Source of the DNA: Chrysophaeum taylorii
Taxonomy: Eukaryota > Sar > Pelagophyceae > Pelagomonadales > Pelagomonadaceae
Reading direction: 5' to 3'
NCBI GenBank assembly: GCA_029834535.1
Contig: JAQMWT010000523.1
Coordinates: 186,001 to 250,000, forward strand
Length of the DNA stretch: 64,000 nt
Part shown: piece after piece, positions 20,300 to 29,923 of the stretch
Layout of the letters: each line of letters opens with the position of its first letter
Position numbering within the stretch: the first letter of the stretch is position 1
Translations under genes and position numbers: made by a program
The notes under the pieces: generated by a model
The model's input: only the letters and a program-made list of their open reading frames with translations
What the model was told of the DNA's origin: nothing
Database searches by the model: none

Positions 20300-22095
20300 A
20301 ATGCTCGACGACGACTAGACTTACCTGACGCTGCTGGTGTCACATGATACGATTGATCGAGCCAAACGGACCCATGGATACGATAATATGATGGAGTGCT
20401 ATTGTTGGGGATGCTCAGAGGTCAAAACCCTAATCCTAATTTTGCAGTTTCTGACACAGAATCTAGTAAATCTCGCCAGGAAGCATGTCGCGTCGCGCAT
20501 ATGGACAGGCGTGAGGCGGCGTCGAGTGATACGTTCTCACGGCGGGTTTATGGATGGTTCAGCAGCGTGTGGGTTGAATTCGGAATTGGTGGTGTGGTTT
20601 CAGCGTGACGGCTGATGGGAAGCGCTAGGTTAACACTTCTCCGAGCAGGATGGTCTCTGGTGGCTGAGTCGGCTGGTCGGCGGGGCTAGGGTGGTCCTCG
20701 GTGTCCTGTGATGATGCTTCGACGTCTGTAATGCGCTCCCATCGCAGCAAATGCTGACCCAGTTTAGCACGCAGCTGCATAACAGCATCCCTTTTGTTGA
20801 CAGGGACTATGCGAGACTCCATTGGCTGATATTATGCTGGGTCGACAACAATTGGTGGAGGAAAACTTGCCGGTAGGCCTCATCACGCTCCATCTATGCT
20901 TGTTGTTTTAAGAAACGATTCGGCAATATCAGTGTGAAGAAGTTCTTCGCATCGCGCGTTGATTGCAGCGAATGCTGCTTCTGAGGCTTTGGCACGATCT
21001 AAACCCTCTTCGGGCGGCTGCGTATCACGCTCTAAATGCGCGAAAAATAGGTTATTATTATTATTATTATTATCGGTTTTTTAATTCAACGACGCCACAT
21101 GACGTTTTACCCAAAAACAACTCTGCATTCTCGAACAGCTCGGGCTCTCGATCGTCAAGTTCGTAACGAGAAGCCGCTGTTTTGCGCGACTCAGATTTGC
21201 GCGGGTGCGCTCCGTTTTGCCGGCGAGGATGGTGGAGCGCCAATAATGGAGAATGACTCTGAAGCGCTCGACGACTTGTTGAGTTTCCACATCTTCCTGT
21301 CGAGCCCCGAGGAGCTTCATCATTTGCAGTGTGCTTGCATCGCACCACGCGGGCATTCAAGTCAGCCTGATACGCTCGGTAAGGCATGCGTTTGTCTTCG
21401 CGAAGGCGCGCAGCCTTCTCACTCACTCAGATCGGCGTTGTCTCTCTCGATGCGTATATCCTGTTATTGTCGATCGCAATAATTTGTCCACGTCGGCAGC
21501 GGCCGGGAGTTTCTTCTTGCGACCACCGCCTAGGTCACGGCACGATTCGCCCGTTTCGACGAAGGTCGCGGGGCAGGAGTCGTATCGCGTTGACGTCCAG
21601 GCGCCGCCTCACGCAAAGGTGGGGCACCCCGACGTTCGCGACGACCGCGCCCCTCCGTGACGTCGCCGCGGCGACGTGTGTCATTCTGCTGACTCCGACA
21701 AGTTGCACCGTGAAAACGTAGTTGGCGAGGGAGCGACCGCGCGTTGCGGACGCGACGGCGGTCGACTCCCGCTCGATCCGCAATTCTCCCCAAGGGCACG
21801 TATCGCCCATACCAAGCTTCTGGAGGGTTGTGTATCACGTTCTGAATCCTGGACATGTCCGTAACGCGCTCTTTCTCACCGCTCGTACGCCCCGACGTCG
21901 TCAAAAAAAAATCAAGTTTAGATGTCGATCGCTGTTTTACGGAGCGCTCAAGCGAGGCGCACGGCCAGACGACGCGTCCGCGCTCGCCATCGAATGCTGA
22001 CAGTTTTAAGAGTTCTGGCCGTCGTTAATTAAGCTCACAATAACGCGAAAAATCGCCGCCGAAAAAAAAAAAAACACCACCCCTCGAACGCTCGT
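20300..22095. other. Gene-poor gap of 1.8 kb
   Basis: Contains a (TTA)n microsatellite at 21051-21074 and scattered short frames. A minus-strand helical frame around 21081-21356 (QQVVERFRVILHYWRSTI) looks protein-like, but I cannot extend it. An A-rich run near 22061-22075 precedes the JmjC gene end. Confidence 0.4.
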
Positions 22096-23286
22096 TTATG
22101 CCCCGACGACGCGGCCGTCTTGCTCGCGAAGCGAAAGGGAGATGGAGAGGAGGGGGTCTTCGGGGTGTCGGTCGTCGCTTAGGGCGACGGTGTGATGGGC
22201 CCAGTGGCTCGGGAACCAGATGGCATCGCCCGGACCGAGGATTGCGTCTCGGGCGACCGTCGCGACGACCGCGGCGGACTCCGAGTCGAGAACGGTCTGG
22301 CGCGCGTTCGGGCGGTCAAGGACGTCGACCTGGCAGCGGCGGGCGAGCGGGTGGTCGTCGGGGAAGGGTCGGAGGTGCGGGAGGGCGTGTGGCGGCCAGA
22401 GGACGACGCGCTTCCGGCCGACGACCTGGACGAGGTGCGAGTCCTGCGCGTCGTAATGGAGGGGGGAGTAGACGCCCGAACGCGAAGCCCAGAGTCTCGC
22501 GATGGGCGCGCCGTCGAGAAATCCGAGGTCGACCTGGTCCACGAGGCGCCGGGGGGCGAGGGTTTGGACGTAGACGACCTCGTCTTCGCCGTCGAGTCGT
22601 CTCGCGGCGTCGCCGCCAGACAGCGCGACGGTGACGCTCGGCGGGGCCACCTCTCCGTCGCGGACGCGGGGATGCGACTCCCGGACAAAGGAGACGGCGT
22701 CGGTCGGGGCGACGCGGCACACCGCGAAGGGGAGCGACGCTAGCGTCTCGCGAGTCCATCGAGGGGGAACGACCGCGTTCCGGAGAACCACCGGTTCCCC
22801 GCGACTTCGTGCCTCGCGCAGGGCCTCTCTCGCGGTCGCCGCGTCCTCGCAGTCGACGGCACGAACTTTGCCGCACGATATCCAGAGCTTGGCGCCATCG
22901 CAACGCGTCTCGTCGGGCGGAAGAAGGCGCTTTTGGAACCTCGGATCCTCGGCGAGGCGAGAGAGGAGGCTTCCAGCGGCAAAGATTTCGGGGGGCAAGA
23001 GGTCCTCGACGAGCGCCCTCGTCTCGGGCTCGAGCTCCTTGAGGGCGATACCGTCGTGATACATGAGCTCGCAGAAGAACAGGAGCGCTGCGGACCTGCT
23101 ACGTCCGAGGGCGGCGAGAATCGCGCTCCAGGCGGGGGCGAGCGCCAGTCTCTCCGACCGCGCCTCCTCGAGCGTCACCATTGCGAGCGGCACATCCCCG
23201 CGCACCGCCGCCTCGCGCGCCCGCGTCACGGCCGACAACCCATCGGCGGCGGCCGTCACCAACAACAAGCACCAGATTACACGCAT
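22096..23286 (-). CDS. JmjC-type 2-oxoglutarate/Fe(II) oxygenase with signal peptide
   Basis: The start is taken at the ATG at 23286, since MRVIWCLLLVTAAADGLSA is a signal peptide; the longer frame adds seven residues in front. 396 aa. The C-terminal 230 residues are a JmjC/cupin_8 domain: the Fe(II) facial triad is visible as H-x-D in SPLHYDAQDSHLVQVVGRKR and the distal His in FPSHWAHHT, with the cosubstrate lysine region in VVLWPP. The N-terminal half is helical without a known domain. Family members hydroxylate proteins, tRNA or histones; the signal peptide points away from the nucleus, towards secretory or plastid space. It lies 17 bp upstream of the Tic20 fusion gene's 3' end, same strand. 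Confidence 0.85.
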   Translation of the reverse strand: MRVIWCLLLVTAAADGLSAVTRAREAAVRGDVPLAMVTLEEARSERLALAPAWSAILAALGRSRSAALLFFCELMYHDGIALKELEPETRALVEDLLPPEIFAAGSLLSRLAEDPRFQKRLLPPDETRCDGAKLWISCGKVRAVDCEDAATAREALREARSRGEPVVLRNAVVPPRWTRETLASLPFAVCRVAPTDAVSFVRESHPRVRDGEVAPPSVTVALSGGDAARRLDGEDEVVYVQTLAPRRLVDQVDLGFLDGAPIARLWASRSGVYSPLHYDAQDSHLVQVVGRKRVVLWPPHALPHLRPFPDDHPLARRCQVDVLDRPNARQTVLDSESAAVVATVARDAILGPGDAIWFPSHWAHHTVALSDDRHPEDPLLSISLSLREQDGRVVGA

Positions 23287-23303
23287 AATGATGACCGAAT
23301 TAA

Positions 23304-24410
23304 TCACGAAGGGGGGGTGGAATCATCATCGTCCTCAAAGAGTGCGGAGAAGTCGGCGTCGCTCGCGGCCTTGATGAGGCTCTTGATGGTTGCGTCGAAG
23401 TCGTCCGTGAACCGCTTGGCGAGCGTCCCCGTGCCCGGGAGTTTGTCGGCGGCCGCACCACCAAACAGGGCCGCCGCCGTGCAGGCGGCGACGATGTATT
23501 CGAGGCCGGTGGCGAAGACCGCCGCGTTCTGCGGCGCGAGCGCCGTCAGGAGCGGGAGCGCAACGACAGCCACGAGGTCGAGGAGGATTGCGTGGCGTGC
23601 GGAAAATCGCGCAAGTCGGGGTGCCCCCGCGTTCGAAGCGAGCGCCGAGAGGCCGAGCAGCGCGAGGATTCCGCTAAAGGGAAGCGCGCGGAAGGCGATA
23701 CTCGCTTGGAGCAAGGCGGCGACGGCGCCACCGAGGATCGGGGAGCCGACGCCGGGGGGCGGGAGCGCGTAGGGGAGCGCTTCGAGGGCCGGGAGCAAGT
23801 ACGCGAGGGCCGCGACCAGCCTCGCGTCGACACTCGTGCTGTTCGCCACGGCTTCCCAGATGGCAATGCGCTTGTCGGCGACAGATTCTTCCGTGGTGGT
23901 TTCGTTGCGTTCCGCCTGCCGTTGCTCGCGGAAAGACCGCTCGAGACGTTCGCGGAATTTCTCCACCGAAATCATCTCCCTTCGCTCGAGTGCCCCGTCA
24001 GCGTTAGCGTCGAGATCCCGCAACACCGCCCGGACTCCGTCCCCCTCCAGCATGCGAAGCGCACGCGCCGCCGAACGCGCGTTGGCGTTCTCGTCTACGA
24101 GCTTCGTCCTGAGCGCCGCGCGCAATTCGTCCAGCGACACGCGCCCGTCGCCGTCCTCGTCGGCGAGACGGAAGAACGCGTCCATCTCCGCCTCTCCTTC
24201 GGCGGCGCGCTCAGCCTGCATGCTGCGCTCGATCAACGCGACCTCCTCGCGCAGCGCTCGGGCCTCATCAAGCAACTCCGCCGCGCTCTTGCTCTTCTCG
24301 GTCGTCGCGCGCCGTGCGACTTGGAGCCGAGTCGTCGTCGTCGGCGTCGGCAACAAGAACCCCATGCTCCCGCCAATCATCATCATCATCATCATCGTCG
24401 TCTTCATCAT
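23304..24410 (-). CDS. Plastid protein with EF-hand pair fused to a Tic20-like membrane domain
   Basis: The start is placed at 24410, giving a signal peptide (MMKTTMMMMMMIGGSMG/FLLP) with the plastid-type Phe junction; 368 aa. Residues about 45-80 form a short coil. Residues about 80-150 carry two EF-hands with good loops (DEDGDGRVSLDE and DANADGALERRE). After a coiled linker, residues about 215-320 form four hydrophobic helices. The last of these, RFSARHAILLDLVAVVALPLL, matches the Tic20/Ycf60 signature (RFNxxQAIxLDxxxxxP), and AYLLPALEALPYA opens the domain. Tic20 forms a protein-import channel of the inner plastid envelope. Calcium control of import would be a natural reading but is inference. 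Confidence 0.78.
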   Translation of the reverse strand: MMKTTMMMMMMIGGSMGFLLPTPTTTTRLQVARRATTEKSKSAAELLDEARALREEVALIERSMQAERAAEGEAEMDAFFRLADEDGDGRVSLDELRAALRTKLVDENANARSAARALRMLEGDGVRAVLRDLDANADGALERREMISVEKFRERLERSFREQRQAERNETTTEESVADKRIAIWEAVANSTSVDARLVAALAYLLPALEALPYALPPPGVGSPILGGAVAALLQASIAFRALPFSGILALLGLSALASNAGAPRLARFSARHAILLDLVAVVALPLLTALAPQNAAVFATGLEYIVAACTAAALFGGAAADKLPGTGTLAKRFTDDFDATIKSLIKAASDADFSALFEDDDDSTPPS

Positions 24411-26328
24411 GTCTCGTGTGTTCGTGTTCGACAGCTTCGACTTGGTTGTTGTTACAACTTTTCTTGTGTATTCGGGATCCAAGGAAGAAGACCCTGCTGA
24501 GGTGGTCGCGGTGGCGACTTCAACAACTGACGATGCCAAAGAATTTTCTTTAAGTGGGTCTGAGAACTGACTGAAACCCTAGGTCCAAAAGGACCGGATG
24601 TCACAGGGTGCCTGGTAAGTTGCGTTGACAAGTTCCTTACGTTTCTGGGCATTAAAATGCCCGCGTGAACAACAACGTGAAAGTTGGCTTGATCCGGGTC
24701 GACGTTCGACCATATTCCAGGCAGTCAGCGCGACAACAAAAATGTTTGCGGACTTGGGATTGAGCAGTAACCTGAAACTGCTCGCCGTATGTTGCGACCG
24801 CTAGGGGTTTAGCGATTACCATGTCGTCTCCAACCGCCCGCTCAAACTCACGACGCGGCATCCTCTCTTAGAAGCCGCGCGTGCCAAGTGATGCCACTTT
24901 GACCTCAAACGCAACAAGTCGCGGACTACGTGCGATCAAAGTTCGGTGCAGACGGGCAGCTCGACGTTGCGACAGTTCTTGTCTCAAACAGCTCGCGGGC
25001 TAGGAGAAGCCCGTAACCGTTGTCGAGATCGACGGGGTTTCTTCGGCCGATACGATTTGAGCCCGGTCCAATCTCATGATCAGGGCCTCGGTATTCTCAT
25101 CTTGAAAGGCGACGCCGGTGTTAACACTCTCCTACTCGATCCCGAAGAAGACGGGCAGCTCTTCGTCTCGGCAAAATTCAGTTCCGATTGGTTTCGAAGA
25201 AGAGCTCAACTCCTGCTTCCGCAAGTGGAGTATTCTGTCGACGCGCAACGAGGCCTAGGCAAAATGTCCGGCTTTGGACTGTTGACGGGGCAACTGTTTG
25301 TAGTCTACCTCGTTGAGGCTATGTCGGGATGGAAATATTCGACGAGTTCCCTGATGACGCGAGCGCGTCGCGGAGTCGAGCGGGGCCGAGCGTGCCATTC
25401 TCGATCGAGTCGTTGAGGTGCAGAAATGGGACGTCGCCATCTCGCACTCGTCGATACGCGCGGCCGGCGTGCTCGTGAAAAACACCGCTAAGGAAACTTA
25501 CGCACACCGCAGGCGCCGGGTTCAATCCCCCTTTGCCGCCTTCAACAGCATGAAATTTCTTCCCAAGTTGTTTTCCAAGGCGCACGAGCGTGCTACTCGC
25601 GCGCGGCTCAGAACGAAGCGCTTGCGAGCTTTTTTACCGGTGAAAGCGCAACACGGCAATGTCAACGAGCGCATCGTGAGTGGCCCGAGGCTTACACTCC
25701 TTCACAAGGCGCCGCCGTCGCCGCCTGCAAGACGCCGAAGCCTCCCAAGAGGGTCGTGCGCATGGAGGGACCTTCGAAGCCGAGCCCTCAATGTGGCGCA
25801 CTCCCCGACTGGCCCCCGCTAGTAAATACTTAGTTCTGCGTGACCCCCGAACCGTCTAGTAGGAGATCTTCCTGATGGTTTGTAGTTGCCGGTCCATGCA
25901 ACAGACTTTACGGCATTTGATTTCAAGAGAGGCACGGCCCCGCATGATGGCAATGAGCGTCGTCGTCGTCTAAATAACCTGCGCGAACCTAGAGCTACTC
26001 AGGAACATCGCGACTTGAGCTTCGCGTGCCACCCACATAATTAAAGGGCAACAACGTCGCAAAACCACATACGCGGCCCCTACAACGCTCGCTACCCGAG
26101 GGTGGGTGGGTGCGTGGGTGGGTGATCAGTAACATTATAGTGACCGGACCCTAGCCACGTACTCATTGAGCACGCAGAACCACCACCATTGGCGACACAG
26201 AAGGGAAAAGGAATCGCGCCGTTAAAGAAAGGAAGGCTGCGGCGCGCGGGGCGGCACCACGGCTGACTCTCTCGATCGAGAGGAACACCATCACCATAAA
26301 GAAGCGGGAGTCACCGTGTCAATCGCAA
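24411..26328. other. Gene-poor gap of 1.9 kb
   Basis: Holds several short plus-strand frames between 24940 and 25820 without a recognised domain; they may be remnants of an older gene. A GGTG-rich microsatellite lies near 26098-26123. Confidence 0.4.
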
Positions 26329-27047
26329 CTAGAAGAGACCGAAGAACTTCTTTGGTTCTTGGTTGAGTTTTGGGGACTTCCCTAGGCGGCGCGCCTGTTC
26401 AGGAGAGAGCGCGCCAGCATCGCGCCACATTTGCTGATCCCTGGTGATGCCGTTCTTCTTGGCCCGCTTGTCGGCCTCGATCGCCGCCTTCCCGGTCCAG
26501 TCGGCCCCGACCTGAGTACCCCAGATGTTGGTCGAGGGCTTGAGCTTGTTGTACTTGTCGTCGTATTTGTTCTTCTTCATATCCTTGGCCTTGCCGTCGT
26601 TGAAGGCCTTCATACCAAAGCCCGTCGTCTGCCAGCCCTTCTTGCCCTTGAGGTCCGAGTTGTCCCAGGAGCCGCCCCGCTGCATGTAGGGCACGTCCTT
26701 GAGGGCGATCTTGCCGGCGCGAACCTTGGATGGATCGACGGGCATAAGATGCTTCGCTTCGCCTTTCTCGAGCGCCGCCACGAACGACATCATGCTGCGG
26801 CTCTCGAAGCCTCGCGTCCCGCCCTTGCCGAACTCTTTCTTGGCCCGCTTCGCTGCCTCATCTTTCTTCAACTTCTCCCACTGCGCCTTGGACAAGCCGT
26901 CAGGTACCTGCAGCAATCTATCGAACAAGGTCAACAACAACACCACGAGGGACGCACGTAGCCCATGGAAACAACCAACCGGGAGCTGCGGACGGGCGCC
27001 GTGTTGAAGGCGCGCACGCCGAGGAGCGCGGCAAGCACCAGAATCAT
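26329..27047 (-). CDS. Plastid-targeted lysine/glycine-rich orphan
   Basis: Exon 1 (27047-26958) and exon 2 (26907-26329) are joined over a 50-nt GT-AG intron in phase 0, giving 222 aa. The N-terminus MILVLAALLGVRA/FNTAPV is a textbook red-plastid presequence, and a transit-like RSSRLVVSMGY follows. The mature protein is basic and rich in Lys, Gly and Trp, with phrases such as GGSWDNSDLKGKKGW and STNIWGTQVGADWTG. No transmembrane segment is seen. I do not recognise the family; the presequence and gene structure make it a real gene. Confidence 0.75.
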
Positions 27048-27365
27048 CGCACGCGCTGATTCTGGGACACCTGGTGTGGGTCTGCCAGCTGCAGAACACA
27101 AGTTGAAGTAGTTTTATAACGAAGGTTGGTAAGCTGGGAAAATGACATTGTCCAGGGGGTTTCTGGTCATAAGAGGGGGGCTAGAATAATGTCCCCAGGG
27201 GTCTGTCTGTCTTTGAGTGAGTCCGCTGCTGCAAGCTCTCTCTCGTCGGAGCGCTCGTCCGAGCAGGCGCATCGAGGCGAGGATAAATCAAAGAGGGACC
27301 GCCAGCGTCGCCCAGCCGACCGACGTTAGGTCGCCGACGATAAATCTATGTAATAATTGCGAATA
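27048..27365. other. Spacer upstream of the plastid orphan
   Basis: 318 bp between the plastid orphan's start codon and the stop of the transporter gene, both on the minus strand. No box or frame stands out. Confidence 0.4.
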
Positions 27366-28727
27366 TTAGACCCTCGAGGGCTGCGATGATGATGGTGATA
27401 TGCGCGAACCGCCGTCGTCGTCGATACGATACGACGGCGGCGCATCTCTGCGGTCCTTGTCGTAGTCATGGTCGTCGTCGTCGACCCGGAGCAGGAGGCC
27501 AGGTGGTGAGAGGAGAGCGTCGCGGTCGGTATCTGCGGGCCGGCAGTGCGCCTCTACGACGAGCGCATGAACCAGGATTGCGGAGCACGCGGCAATAGCG
27601 GCGAACGCGGGCGAGATGGCTCGCGCGAGGAGGGTCGGAGGCAACGCGAGGAGGACGATCTCGGTGATGTTGTCGACGAGGACGAGGAGACCCGCCGTCG
27701 TGGTCTCGGTCGCCGGAACGAGCTCGGCGCCGAGCTCGTAGAAAATAGGGTCGGTCCCACCCTGGGCGAGACCAAGCGCGGCGGAGAGAGCGTAGAGGCC
27801 CGTTCTCGGTAGCGTCACAACCGACCAGGCCGTCGCGCACGCGGCGGTCCCGAGGAGAAGCCAGACGAGGGGCGGCTTGAAGCGCGCGGCGTCCTTCGCG
27901 GTCTGGCGCAGCACGCAAGCGACCCCGATAGAACCCGCGACGCCAGCGGCGGCGTTGGCGAAGCCGATCCACCCGACGGTGCCGGCGGGTTCTCTTAATG
28001 TTACCTGAAGGGCCCCCTGCCAGGCGGATGCGGCGCCCGTGACGAGCCCGGAGGACGCGAGCGCGGCGGCGTAGGATCCCCACGACGACGACAGCCGTCG
28101 ACGCTGAGCGACGGCAGCAGCGCTCGGCGGAAACAAGGGAGCGTCTCGAAACCACGGGCTCGCGAAACACGGAGGTGCCGCTACGAGCGCCAGCAACCCG
28201 AGGTAGACGCCGACCCCGCGACGCGCGAGCGCGGGCGCGACGGGATACAGCAGCACCACCCCCAGGTTGTTGGCGGTGAGCGCGACGGACGTAGCCAGAA
28301 ACCGCTCGCGCTCCGGGAACCACGCGCACGCGAGCTTGCTGCTCGTCGCCATAAGCGCCGGACCCGCGGCGGCGTTGAGCGACTGCGCGACGATCAACAT
28401 TGCACCCACTAGTTTGGGGGGGCCGTGGCGACACGCGCCCGCGGCGCACCTCAAGACGGCGCCAGCCATCACGAGAAATGCCCCGCCGACAACGAGACGC
28501 CGCAGCCGCCCGATCCGCATCTGGACCGGACCCACGACCACGCCCACGATCGCCCCCAAGTTCAGCAGCAAGTCGATCATGGCGTCGTTCGGGACGGCCG
28601 ACCCGAAGTACTCCTTGACGTCGCGGGGGTCGCACGCCGAAAAGCATATCCATCCCATGCACTCGGCGCAGCTGGCCCACGACAGCACGCCGAGCATCAC
28701 CCATCGCTTCGGATCATCAACGTACAT
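27366..28727 (-). CDS. Major-facilitator transporter, SLC49/FLVCR-like
   Basis: About 453 aa from the ATG at 28727 (MYVDDPKRWVMLGVLSWASC); a longer frame reaches 28799, but its first residues are encoded by a dispersed repeat. Twelve hydrophobic helices are visible. The first (RWVMLGVLSWASCAECMGWI), the loop after TM2 with GPVQMRIGRLRR, and the TM5 phrase ALTANNLGVVLLYPVAPALA follow the FLVCR/DIRC2 pattern (xNxLGxxxxxxxxP). SLC49 proteins move choline, ethanolamine or haem-like cargo; the substrate cannot be told here. The C-terminal tail is acidic and disordered. Single exon. Confidence 0.78.
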   Translation of the reverse strand: MYVDDPKRWVMLGVLSWASCAECMGWICFSACDPRDVKEYFGSAVPNDAMIDLLLNLGAIVGVVVGPVQMRIGRLRRLVVGGAFLVMAGAVLRCAAGACRHGPPKLVGAMLIVAQSLNAAAGPALMATSSKLACAWFPERERFLATSVALTANNLGVVLLYPVAPALARRGVGVYLGLLALVAAPPCFASPWFRDAPLFPPSAAAVAQRRRLSSSWGSYAAALASSGLVTGAASAWQGALQVTLREPAGTVGWIGFANAAAGVAGSIGVACVLRQTAKDAARFKPPLVWLLLGTAACATAWSVVTLPRTGLYALSAALGLAQGGTDPIFYELGAELVPATETTTAGLLVLVDNITEIVLLALPPTLLARAISPAFAAIAACSAILVHALVVEAHCRPADTDRDALLSPPGLLLRVDDDDHDYDKDRRDAPPSYRIDDDGGSRISPSSSQPSRV

Positions 28728-29923
28728 CACACCGTCTTCCTGGATCCTATTCCGCTTTGGCTTTGGAAGGTCGACTGCTAAGAGGGGGGGGGGGTGCATG
28801 AAGGATGTGGGTGGTTTTGTGGGGTAGGAGGGATGTGCCTGACGGGCGGAGATAAGTATGCGGGACTTCTTGCCTCATCTTCCCCCCTCCTCGTGGAAGT
28901 TTCTTCACCAGCAGTCTTTGTTTTCTGGCTTCTTCTGAAGCGCCACCTCGCTGTTTGTTTCCTCGCACAATTTGCCCGCCTCCTTCGCTCCTTTTTTTGC
29001 CGCCAAGGGGTCTGCTTGTGCTGGGTTGCCTACTCTTTCGGCCGGCCGGTTGCCATCTAAACTTACGTTCGTGGCGAAGAACGCATCGGGAGATGGTGTC
29101 TGAAGTCGCGTCTCTGCATCTCTTCGAATCCTGCAGGGCGTGACGGTCTGGTGGTGACATCCTCGCTAAATTCCATAGGAATAGCTCGCGCCGATCATGC
29201 CTCGTAGAATGGCGTACCCTCGCACGTTTCCGGCATCTCCTTCCTCCCGCTTCATCACTCAAGGCGAGTGTATCACACGACTTGTTTGTGCCGCGCCAAG
29301 CATCTTCTCCTCGAGGTGCCGGCAACCCTATGTCTAATCATAAAGCTTTCGTGTTCGCATTGTTATCTGAATTAAGTGCATTTTTTATTGTCTAAAGTCG
29401 GGTTTTCGTCGTCCAAACAGTTTATTATTCTGGCTGAGCGAATTTTTGTCGCGACGCTCTCCCATCGTGGAGCAGCTCATAGGCTGATTGATATTCCAGG
29501 CCTGGCCTTAAGAGACAGAGAACTGCAGGCAAATCAAGATGTGGCGCTCGTCCACTTCGTCGTGCTGCCTCTTTTTGCGTGGGAATCTTCTTGGTGTGTT
29601 GCGATGATCGAGACAAAAGGTCACTGCGCCAAGACCCTCGGCTGTCTTAGAAGATGAATGGTGGGTCTACGCGACAACAATACACAACAACGAGTCCGTA
29701 TTTGGGGTGCGACTTCGATGAAAATTAATGGAGCGGGCTCAGCTGAATTGCTGGCCTACGTTAAGACAAATTAAACTGACATTTTCGCATTCGTCTACAC
29801 TCCGTGAAAAAAAAAATGTTTGAGCGCGATCATAGTGCCTTCACGTGAACGTGGTATGGTAACCCGTGAGGACTTCGGGCTTTTCTACCTCATTCCACTG
29901 AGAGTTGAGAAGTCTCTAAGGCC
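28728..29923. other. Spacer between transporter gene and LINE, one repeat copy
   Basis: Contains the first copy of the dispersed GTCGACATTTAAA repeat (28772-28850). Beyond it there are no frames with a recognisable domain. Confidence 0.4.
28772..28850 (-). repeat. Dispersed repeat copy at the transporter 5' end
   Basis: Read on the minus strand it contains GCACATCCCTCC, CACATCCTTCATGC and CCCTCTTAGCAGTCGAC, the same order of blocks as at 33440-33560. The first residues of the longest transporter frame (HPPPLLAVD) are encoded by it. Confidence 0.7.

Noticed and set aside
25515-25535. GGGTTCAATCCC resembling a tRNA T-arm
   Set aside because: No matching acceptor, D or anticodon stems nearby.
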